Positions 16,953 to 23,905 of a stretch of 38,108 bases of DNA are shown here, piece by piece. Made by a program: the position numbers and the translations under genes. Below the pieces are notes generated by a model, which was given only the letters and a program-made list of their open reading frames with translations, did not search any database and was not told the DNA's origin. The DNA lies in NCBI GenBank assembly GCA_002716625.1, contig PBAS01000035.1, positions 1-38,108 on the forward strand. The letters run 5' to 3'. Each line of letters opens with the position of its first letter. The stretch's first letter is position 1. Origin of the DNA: Phycisphaeraceae bacterium (GTDB lineage Bacteria; Planctomycetota; Phycisphaerae; Phycisphaerales; Phycisphaeraceae).

Positions 16953-17144
16953 TCATTGGCCCAGTACGCCAGTTAGATCTTCCAACGCCTTGGCTGCGCT
17001 CGTGCGAAGAAATATTGCATCGTTGCCACCACCGAGAAATTGATAGCCCAAAGATTTACACTTAACGGCCAATTCGGGCGAGCGCGCCGGCACGCCGCAG
17101 TACTTACCTGCGGAAAGTTTTTCAAACAGCCTGTTTGATTCCAC
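16953..17144 (-). pseudogene. C-terminal fragment of an HpcH/HpaI-family aldolase
   Basis: 63 codons from GTG 17144. The stretch AGKYCGVPARSPELAVKCKS followed by LGYQFLGGGNDAIFLRTSAA matches the last part of HpcH/HpaI aldolases (GK-x-x-G-V-x-x-x-S-P-E ... G-x-x-F-L-x-x-G-x-D-x-x-x-L). The first ~190 residues with the catalytic His, Arg and metal ligands are absent, and the sulfatase ends 55 bases upstream. A strong AAAGGAG lies 5 bases before the GTG, so the fragment may still be translated. Best read as the remnant of an internal deletion in a sulfatase-aldolase-epimerase operon. It differs clearly from the complete aldolase at 1902-2663. Confidence 0.65.
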
Positions 17145-17198
17145 CTATTCTCCTTTCAATGTCTTTCACAATAGCCTCGCAAAGATCTTGTGTTAGTC

Positions 17199-18557
17199 TC
17201 ACGTGGCAGTGAACTTTGGTGATTTTGGAGATGGCTGATCGGGCCTGTTGAGCTGCGCACCACTTGGTGGCGCAACTGCTCCACGGTGTAATGGGTCTTC
17301 CATCTCGATCATCCACTGTGCCAGTTCTTGCCGCATGTTATCCAACACCACGCAGGATTCATCTTGTTGGGCTAGGTTATGGACTTCGTCTGGGTCGAAG
17401 ACGAGGTCATAAAGTGATTCTGGTTCGTGCCGCCGATCAGACCAGCCCTTATCGATCAGCAATGTTTTGCCTGGAGATTCATCGATATTGGACAGCACCA
17501 CCGTATCCTGCGGGCTGAATCGCCGGATGTACTTGTAACGTTGTGTGCGCACGCATCGGACCGGCTCATAAGCCGCGTGGTAGTTGATTTGGGCGAAGAT
17601 AGACCGTTGTTGTTTCGATTCATTTCCGGAACCATCGATCCGTTTTCGTAGTGATTGTCCTTGCAACCAGGGCGGTGGAGCGATATTTGGGACATCACAG
17701 GCCGTTGCGAACAAGTCGATGAGACTGGCCATCTGGTCGCAAACTTGGCCACCTTCGAACCCTCCCGGGCCACGCACAATGAGATAAACCCCAATACCGT
17801 GATCACTGAGAGTGCACATGTTGCGCGGAAACTGCAGGCCATGGTCGCTGAAACAGAATACCAGTGTGTTTTGGGACAACTTTGCATCGTCCAGTGCTCG
17901 CAGCACCCGGCCGAATGACTCATCCATTTGACGCACCGAAGCCTTGAAGGCTGCCATGTCAGCCCGCAGTACAGGATCGTCAGGTAACGGCCGCGGCGGC
18001 AGGCAAAAGCGAGAGTCCTCTAGTGGATGACGGTCGGGTTGCGGTTTTGAAAATGGCCGATGGGTCTCGTTGAGTCCGACAGAAAGAAAGAATGGTTGGC
18101 CGCCAACCTTCTTCAAATACATTGCCGCCTTCTCCTCGGGTAGCGGGTCATTTTTAGTTTCCGGGTAGTTGGGATCAAGATTGGAAAGGACAAGGTCATA
18201 CCCTGCTTCAGTTGGACTTGCCCCCGAATGCTCGACGCCGGCCAGTGCAGTCTGATAGCCCTGGGAGCTAAGGTATCTTGCGATGTGATGTTGCGGGTGT
18301 TCTAAGACAAACCCGCGATGCGCCAAGCCGAACATCCCCGCCGCGTGTGGAAACTGTCCCGTCATGAAGCTTGCGCGGCTGGGTGAACAAGTTGGAGCCG
18401 TCGAAAATGCTTGGCGAAATAGCACACCTTGCTCTGCGAGCTGCTGCAGATTCTTCGTGGCCACTGCGTGCCCCATCGGCTGGATGTATCGCCCTGTATT
18501 GTGGGAATGAAGGAACAGGATGTTAACCGGTTTGGCATGATTATTGATTTGCGTCAT
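17199..18557 (-). CDS. Type I (formylglycine) sulfatase, cytoplasmic
   Basis: 452 aa from ATG 18557; a TTG at 18572 would add five residues, and neither start has a good ribosome site. The sulfatase signature is APTCSPSRASFMTG, with Cys57 (ATG numbering) to be converted to formylglycine. FSDHG supplies metal ligands and NETHRPF a further active-site His. There is no signal peptide, unlike most planctomycete sulfatases, so it probably acts on imported sugars. The opening NILFLHSHNTGRYIQP resembles N-sulfoglucosamine sulfohydrolase-like (S1_8-type) proteins, where SHDTGRYI is usual. Here the Asp, a normal calcium ligand, is Asn20 (codon AAT), so activity is open to question. Fragment of aldolase and AGE epimerase follow in the same direction. 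Confidence 0.87.
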   Translation of the reverse strand: MTQINNHAKPVNILFLHSHNTGRYIQPMGHAVATKNLQQLAEQGVLFRQAFSTAPTCSPSRASFMTGQFPHAAGMFGLAHRGFVLEHPQHHIARYLSSQGYQTALAGVEHSGASPTEAGYDLVLSNLDPNYPETKNDPLPEEKAAMYLKKVGGQPFFLSVGLNETHRPFSKPQPDRHPLEDSRFCLPPRPLPDDPVLRADMAAFKASVRQMDESFGRVLRALDDAKLSQNTLVFCFSDHGLQFPRNMCTLSDHGIGVYLIVRGPGGFEGGQVCDQMASLIDLFATACDVPNIAPPPWLQGQSLRKRIDGSGNESKQQRSIFAQINYHAAYEPVRCVRTQRYKYIRRFSPQDTVVLSNIDESPGKTLLIDKGWSDRRHEPESLYDLVFDPDEVHNLAQQDESCVVLDNMRQELAQWMIEMEDPLHRGAVAPPSGAQLNRPDQPSPKSPKFTAT

Positions 18558-18731
18558 AAACGATTCGCCCAATCACCAAGTATTTTATCCAACCGGAAGG
18601 GTTACAGCAGTTTTTGTTTCTCGGTGCTAGGCGAGGGAAAGTCCGTTTTACTCCGAATTCAAATAAATCGCCAAGTCAGGGTATGCATGTGTGTTCTATC
18701 ATCGCTCCCATAAGCATGCATTGGAGATATA

Positions 18732-18766
18732 ATTGATAACGTAAGGTAAATTATTAGATTATCAAT
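18732..18766. promoter_or_regulatory. Inverted repeat in the divergent sulfatase/propeller promoter region
   Basis: ATTGATAA (18732-18739) and TTATCAAT (18759-18766) form a perfect 8-bp inverted repeat with 19 bases between arms, in an AT-rich part of the gap between two divergent genes. The arms overlap a loose promoter-like pair (TTGATA, then GATTAT after 17 bases). It may be an operator controlling both directions. Confidence 0.35.
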
Positions 18767-18863
18767 GTTAGTGAAGCCAGCAGTCGGGCACGGTATCCCG
18801 GCGCTACTTTCGAGATTAGTTTCTTGGGGGACTTTGTACTGTGCGGTACGTGGAGCGTAAACG

Positions 18864-20228
18864 ATGGATCACCCGTTTGTCATCAGGCTTTCATCCGATC
18901 CACAGCTGTTCCTTGATGATTATGCCATTGGTGCCACGGTTAATCTTGAGCGGAAATTAGAAACGCCCCACACTTTTTCTGCACAGGGTGTTGTCAAGCC
19001 TGAGCACCCTTGGGAGGCAGGTAAAATTTCCCACCCCACGGTGTTATGGGATCCCGATTATGGCAAGTTTCGAATGTATTACACCTCCCGCGGGCTGGAG
19101 GAAGTTACGGAAGGTACCGGTGGATACATCTGCTACGCTGAAAGCGATGATGCGTTGCATTGGCATAAGCCCATGTTGGATATGTATCAATATGGCGGGC
19201 ACGCCAAGACCAATATCGTGTTGAGCCCCTCTGGCGAGGGAATGCATGTATTTGTAATTCGAACGCCACACGATCCGGCGCGACCTTATAAGGCGATTTT
19301 TCGCAAGCGCAATACACCGCCAGACCGAACGGGTCGCGGTCTGTACACGGTATGGTCATCTGATGGTCTGCATTGGAGTGAACCGCATTGGATCAGCAAG
19401 ACCAAGTGTGACACGCCACCTAGCCTGATCTGGGTTGACCACCTAGGGTGTTACTTTGCTTTTACACGTGCCCAGTCGTATCACCCCAAGCCATCTAATT
19501 ACTTTCGTATGACCGGGGTGGTCCATAGCACGGACTTTAATGACTGGACACCCAAGGCGGCTATCAATCTGGTTTCTGAAGCGGATGGTTGGCCTTATGT
19601 CCAGAATCATGATATCCAGGCATGTGCATATGGAGGATTGATTTTGGGGTTCCTGACGGTCCTGGATATTGGCTTACCACCGGATCACACCAATCAGAAA
19701 AAGTGGCGATGGATAGATCAAATGGCGACCAGCCGTGATGGCTGGAATTGGCATCCTGTTCTCGACCGCGAGGTTACCCCATTTTGGACTCGGGCACTGG
19801 TGGTCAAGGATGACACAATGTATCTAACTGACCGAGAATTCAACATCAAGACGCTTCCAGTTGATCGTTTCGTGAGCCTGGCTCCAGTGGATCCTGCTCA
19901 TGACGCGATATTGGAAACACGCCCACTTCATTTTGACCCATCCACATTGATGGTGAATGCCGATGTAGACCCTGCAGACCTGCAAGTTGAACTGGTTGAA
20001 GAAAGTGGTCCCGTTGTCCAGTATCAATCAAATCCCATTGAGGGTTTTGAGCGAGACCGCAGCCAACTGGTACAACAGGACAAATTGCAATATCAGGTGG
20101 TATGGCAAGGTGACAAAGGCAATAGAACCTTGGCCGACGCTACATCATGCCAGCCATTGGTCATCCGTTTTATCCTCAAGCGGGGCAAGTTGTTTGCCTT
20201 TAGTACAACCAACTTGGCACCACAGTAG
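18864..20228 (+). CDS. GH32/GH43/GH130-like beta-propeller protein with C-terminal beta-sandwich (paralogue 2)
   Basis: 454 aa, cytoplasmic (no signal peptide), with ATG at 18864 and GGAG 8 bases upstream. It shares with the 6087-7547 protein the order of blocks: LFLDDYAIG, HPWEAGKISHPTVLWDPDYG, FRMYYTS, YAESDDALHWHKPMLDM, TSRDGWNWHP, LPVDRFVSL, and a C-terminal sandwich (LMVNADVDPADLQVEL ... IEGFERDRSQLV ... YQVVWQG ... LVIRFILKRGKLFAF). A polysaccharide or oligosaccharide substrate is likely given the divergent sulfatase. The catalytic acids of known families are not identifiable by eye, so the enzyme class is unresolved. Confidence 0.75.
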   Translation: MDHPFVIRLSSDPQLFLDDYAIGATVNLERKLETPHTFSAQGVVKPEHPWEAGKISHPTVLWDPDYGKFRMYYTSRGLEEVTEGTGGYICYAESDDALHWHKPMLDMYQYGGHAKTNIVLSPSGEGMHVFVIRTPHDPARPYKAIFRKRNTPPDRTGRGLYTVWSSDGLHWSEPHWISKTKCDTPPSLIWVDHLGCYFAFTRAQSYHPKPSNYFRMTGVVHSTDFNDWTPKAAINLVSEADGWPYVQNHDIQACAYGGLILGFLTVLDIGLPPDHTNQKKWRWIDQMATSRDGWNWHPVLDREVTPFWTRALVVKDDTMYLTDREFNIKTLPVDRFVSLAPVDPAHDAILETRPLHFDPSTLMVNADVDPADLQVELVEESGPVVQYQSNPIEGFERDRSQLVQQDKLQYQVVWQGDKGNRTLADATSCQPLVIRFILKRGKLFAFSTTNLAPQ

Positions 20229-20247
20229 CCTGGGTATCCTCCAAAGA

Positions 20248-20281
20248 ACAGGTGAAAGGTACTGCCTGTAGTTTCACCTGT
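20248..20281. terminator. Bidirectional terminator-like hairpin between convergent genes
   Basis: ACAGGTGAAA (20248-20257) and TTTCACCTGT (20272-20281) are a perfect 10-bp inverted repeat with a 14-base loop. It sits in the 45-base gap after the propeller gene and overlaps the stop codon of the convergent GT2 gene. There is no long T run on either side, so termination may be weak or factor-assisted. Confidence 0.6.
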
Positions 20282-20981
20282 GCCTTGTCTTCTTGGGTTT
20301 CGATCTGTTGCAAAACTTAAACAGTTCCCAGAAGGCCTGGAGGATGACTTTCAGGTTGCCGCCACTTTGTTTGCCGGCGCCGCGAGGGTAGTGCTGCACC
20401 CCCCTTTGGGCGATCCGGAAGCCGGCATGTTCAGCTGCCAGGAGCACTTCGGTATCGATTAATGCGCCCTTGCTTTCTAGTTTGATTTGTTCAAGCACTT
20501 CCCTGCGAAAAAGTTTGAATGCACAGTTGATGTCCCTGACCTTGAGCCCGCACAACAGGCGAATTGCCAGGTTCCAGCCCCATGAGTTTAGCCGTCTGGA
20601 CAACGGATCTTGGCGATTGATCCGGATGCAACTGATGACATCGTGCGATTCGGTTAGATCCATTAATGATGTGAGTTCACTTAAATCAAATTGACCATCA
20701 CCGTCGGTGTAGAACACCCATTGTTTCGAGTCGCAAGAAAAACCAGTTTTTAATGCGGCACCATACCCCTTGTTTTTTGGATGGTGAATGACCTTAACAT
20801 GGTCGTTTTCAGAAGCGAGGTGTTTTGCGATAACTGGTGTCTGGTCGGTACTTCCATCATCGACAATGATCACCTCATAATCGCCAACCAAACTGGCTGC
20901 GATGCGTAGGGCCTCACTGGTCATGTGCTCGACGTGGTCCTGTTCATTATGACACGGGAAAAATATTGAAAGGCTTTCCAT
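20274..20981 (-). CDS. Family 2 glycosyltransferase (polyprenyl-phosphate sugar synthase type)
   Basis: 235 aa GT-A fold enzyme. FFPCHNEQ (7-14) starts the nucleotide-binding fold, VDDGSTD (40-46) and YTDGDGQFD (91-99) carry the nucleotide/metal-binding acids, and NCAFKLFRREVLE lies near 155. The length and lack of C-terminal membrane helices resemble dolichyl-phosphate mannose synthase-type enzymes, which load a sugar onto a lipid carrier at the inner face of the membrane. The 761-aa membrane protein gene ends upstream on the same strand with only 18 bases between, suggesting that the pair makes and uses a lipid-linked sugar. Confidence 0.88.
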   Translation of the reverse strand: MESLSIFFPCHNEQDHVEHMTSEALRIAASLVGDYEVIIVDDGSTDQTPVIAKHLASENDHVKVIHHPKNKGYGAALKTGFSCDSKQWVFYTDGDGQFDLSELTSLMDLTESHDVISCIRINRQDPLSRRLNSWGWNLAIRLLCGLKVRDINCAFKLFRREVLEQIKLESKGALIDTEVLLAAEHAGFRIAQRGVQHYPRGAGKQSGGNLKVILQAFWELFKFCNRSKPKKTRHR

Positions 20982-20999
20982 GGTCAGTACTGAGTGGCC

Positions 21000-23285
21000 T
21001 TACTTCAAATCATGAGCAAGCAGTCGATACCCTGTTACTTCATCACGATATTTTCTAATGTCATCGGCATTATTCAATTCTTTAGCAAGGTTCATTAGAC
21101 GCGTACAGGCTGAGATGGCTGCAGAAAGGTGCAGCAGTCGCCCGCGGCGGTCATTGCGGCGGATCTTTTCTTGGTACACAGTTCTTTCCCGAAGAAGATA
21201 GGCTGCTAGGTCTTCGGTTTTATTCATATGGACCGCGGCCCGGTAAACCGCCGTGTGAACCAGCAATGCATGACGATCTGAAGTCATATTCATGAGCGAA
21301 AGCAAGGCCCACCCACTTTTTTCGGTATCTGGTGAAAACAGATTTTGGAAAGCCTGGGATATTTGTCGAGTTGATTGGTCTGTATAGACCAATTTGTGCC
21401 CAGGTGTATCGAATAAAATATGGTTTTCGGGTGCGTCGAGCCGGGCAAAGACCATGTAGTTGCTGATGAACACCGGTAGCCAATTCGGCGATGCGAGAAG
21501 CTTTTCGCAGAAGCGGGGCGACTTCCTGTATTTTAGCATGACGAGGTTTACATTAAGTTGCGAAAGCGAACGATTGAGTGTTTTGATTAATGCTTGCGAG
21601 TTGTTGGCAATTGCCCATAGTTGCCCCCATCTACGGTAGTGATCTGTTTCATAGGCGGCCTGCGCCCGCCCATCTATGAATACCTGGCACCGTGGCCGAC
21701 CGGTTTTCGGGTCAGGTGTCTGGTGGAATACCGTGTACCCACCGGCAACCCATTCGGTTAACACGGTGCCGTGCAGATCATTAGACGCCAGAAACTGGAT
21801 TGCCTCGATGGGTTGATTGGTGATGGATACCTTTCTCTCGAACACACTGTAGTGTTCCAGGTCATTAAGGGATGCACGGAAATAATCGTTCCAGATCGAC
21901 GATGTGGTAACGATTGTCATTGCCAGGGCTGCGGTGGTGATGGTGATAAGCACGGCGCCATGAAATCGGGGCGTCCATCGCTTCTGCCATGCATCGGATA
22001 GTCGGTCTTGAAGCCCATTGCCCCATGTCATGACCAGTGCTTGTTGCAGTACGGCCGCGAGATAGGGCGCTGTGATCACACTGGCCAGAACCACAAAGCG
22101 GCGGGACAGGATCGACATGCTGATCACCATGAGCGCGATGCCTACGGGTGCCAAGTCAATCCGTAGCGGGTTATATTTCAGTTGACCCGCCAGGTGTTTC
22201 GTGGGCGGTATTACTTGCGGTGCCCCGGAAGTTTCCAGTTCAGGCGGACTGTTTTTCAGCAAGAAACCGGTCCCCGACACAATGCAGGCACAGGCCAGCA
22301 GACCGAGAAAAATCATATAGGGAACTTTTGCGCTCTTGCCAAAACCGCCTGGGAAATAAAGCGGTTGCCATTCGCTCACCAACCGCCATAGCTTGCCGTC
22401 TTCACCTGTGGCAATATGCAACGCATGGAATAAATTTTCTTGGCCATAGGGGCTAAATACGGCGGGAACCACGATTGAAATCACGAAGCCGCCAGCCAGT
22501 ACCAGCAGTTGCCTGCTACTGATGGCTACTAGCCATTTTGCGCCAATCCGATGGAGAAAATTCTGGACTATGTACGTTGTGAGAGCAATTGCCAAGACCA
22601 TGATCGCGAACGTGAAACCACCGTGCACATTGGACCAGACCAGCATGATGGGTGTGATGCAACTGATCAGCACTATGGGCTTGTGCTTCCAGCAGGCCAA
22701 GACGAGCATCAGGACGGATGCGAGCAAGATGGAAGTGGTGTTGGGCCGTAGATCAATGAAGTTTCGACTAATCAGTAAACCATAGGTCACCACCACGGCG
22801 CTCAGTACCGGGTGGGTGCCTAGAACTCGACTGGTACCGTACATGGCCAGCACGAGAAGAATGATTTGGACGAACACGAGAGCAACAATCGCATTGGGGC
22901 CCCACTGGGACTGCACAAAGTAGTACACGACATGCGTCAGCCAGTTTTGGTTGACCCAGCCGATCTGGGCGGAGGTGTCGTCCAACAAGCGGCTGATGCC
23001 ATCACTTGCACCCGTGTGGGCACGCGAATTGGGGCTGAATGGATCCTGCTTGGAAATATGGATGCCAAGCAGGTCCAAGCATTTCATCTGCCATGTGCGG
23101 TTTGGATCATTTTGTGGCCAGGTGTTGAGCATGTGTCGGCCGCATGCCATGGCGACAAAGGTGTCGCCTCCACCAACGGGCTTATCAAGACTATGGACTG
23201 CAGCAACCAGGGCCAAAACCAGACTTCCAATGGAAGCCCATCGCATCGTGCGTGATTGGCGTGGCTTTTGAGGTGAGGGGTTCAT
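21000..23285 (-). CDS. Multispanning membrane protein, GT-C glycosyltransferase-like
   Basis: 761 aa. After a short basic N-terminus and a first hydrophobic helix (about 15-33) comes a periplasmic-looking loop with GGDTFVAMACGRHML and QIGWVNQNWLTHVVYY, then about nine to ten hydrophobic helices up to residue ~480. A soluble C-terminal region of about 280 residues follows, with a mixed domain (GTVLTEWVAGGYTVFH ... CQVFIDGRAQAAY) and a helical tail. This arrangement resembles GT-C membrane glycosyltransferases, which take sugars from polyprenyl-phosphate donors, and similar proteins are common in Phycisphaerae, but no specific family is proven. Coupling to the GT2 gene supports a role in cell-surface glycosylation. 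Confidence 0.7.
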   Translation of the reverse strand: MNPSPQKPRQSRTMRWASIGSLVLALVAAVHSLDKPVGGGDTFVAMACGRHMLNTWPQNDPNRTWQMKCLDLLGIHISKQDPFSPNSRAHTGASDGISRLLDDTSAQIGWVNQNWLTHVVYYFVQSQWGPNAIVALVFVQIILLVLAMYGTSRVLGTHPVLSAVVVTYGLLISRNFIDLRPNTTSILLASVLMLVLACWKHKPIVLISCITPIMLVWSNVHGGFTFAIMVLAIALTTYIVQNFLHRIGAKWLVAISSRQLLVLAGGFVISIVVPAVFSPYGQENLFHALHIATGEDGKLWRLVSEWQPLYFPGGFGKSAKVPYMIFLGLLACACIVSGTGFLLKNSPPELETSGAPQVIPPTKHLAGQLKYNPLRIDLAPVGIALMVISMSILSRRFVVLASVITAPYLAAVLQQALVMTWGNGLQDRLSDAWQKRWTPRFHGAVLITITTAALAMTIVTTSSIWNDYFRASLNDLEHYSVFERKVSITNQPIEAIQFLASNDLHGTVLTEWVAGGYTVFHQTPDPKTGRPRCQVFIDGRAQAAYETDHYRRWGQLWAIANNSQALIKTLNRSLSQLNVNLVMLKYRKSPRFCEKLLASPNWLPVFISNYMVFARLDAPENHILFDTPGHKLVYTDQSTRQISQAFQNLFSPDTEKSGWALLSLMNMTSDRHALLVHTAVYRAAVHMNKTEDLAAYLLRERTVYQEKIRRNDRRGRLLHLSAAISACTRLMNLAKELNNADDIRKYRDEVTGYRLLAHDLK

Positions 23286-23576
23286 GGCAGGTATTGCTGA
23301 TGTGAGGTGTGGGGGTTTGATGCACTAGGTCGAATGGTGACATGATAAGGCAACGGCGGATATTGAGTTGTGACCAGAGTCCCTACTTTGGCTTTGCGGT
23401 TGTGTACCTATTGTTTTCAGTGTCTAAAGCTTATGGATAGATCATCCTGAGAGTCGAAGGTATGATGTATTTCAATATTGATTGTTGGTTTAATGCGATT
23501 AGCCCGCTCTGATCCAAACAGAGAGCATGGCATTTCAATCAATTCCATGAGAACCGATGGTTATGGAGAACATTTC

Positions 23577-23804
23577 ATGAAAATCAGCATTACTTATTGC
23601 ATCCCTTGAAACTATCTTCCCCAAGCCGCTAGTTTGGCGGATGCAATTGAAAGTCAGTTTGAAACAAAATCGCAACTGATCAAAGGGTCAGGTGGAATAT
23701 TCGATGTAAAAGTCGATGGTGAATTGATCTACAGCAAACATGAGACGGGTCGGTTTCCCACGAACGATGAGATCTGTAAAATTTTGGCTGACAGATCATC
23801 ATAA
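23577..23804 (+). CDS. SelW-like (Rdx family) selenoprotein with in-frame TGA = Sec
   Basis: 75 codons from ATG 23577, with GGAG at 23565-23568 (8 bases upstream), to TAA 23802-23804. The reading passes one TGA at 23607-23609, which falls exactly on the Sec position of the Rdx motif: ITYCIPU, then NYLPQAASLADAIE (Cys8, Sec11). The rest is a textbook SelW/SelT/SelH-type thioredoxin-like protein: LIKGSGGIFDVKVDG (34-48), LIYSKHETGRFPTNDEI (50-66). The family (CXXU_selWTH) is a small thiol-redox protein group with selenocysteine or cysteine in that place. A stop codon exactly there, with full conservation on both sides, argues strongly for Sec insertion rather than decay. The gene lies alone, convergent with topA. 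Function is redox-related but the partner is unknown. Confidence 0.9.
23617..23641 (+). promoter_or_regulatory. Candidate bacterial SECIS hairpin after the Sec codon
   Basis: TTC-C-CCAA (23617-23624) can pair with TTGG-C-GGA (23634-23641): four pairs, one C-C mismatch, then three more pairs including one G-T. The apical loop is 9 bases (23625-23633) and begins with G. The loop starts 18 bases after the first base of the TGA, within the spacing expected for SelB-recognised bacterial SECIS elements. The fold is short and read by eye. Confidence 0.5.
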
Positions 23805-23905
23805 GCCTTCTGGCAAGTTCATTGCAACGCAAACAGCAATAAGCCATGGGCTCTGATTAGCTGCAGCATACGTAATGGTTTGCAAGCCGGTTGTATTGAA
23901 TCAGA

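Noticed and set aside
23607..23609. Reading the TGA as a true stop (pseudogene)
   Set aside because: Everything before and after fits the Rdx family without another stop or shift, and the TGA falls exactly on the Sec position.
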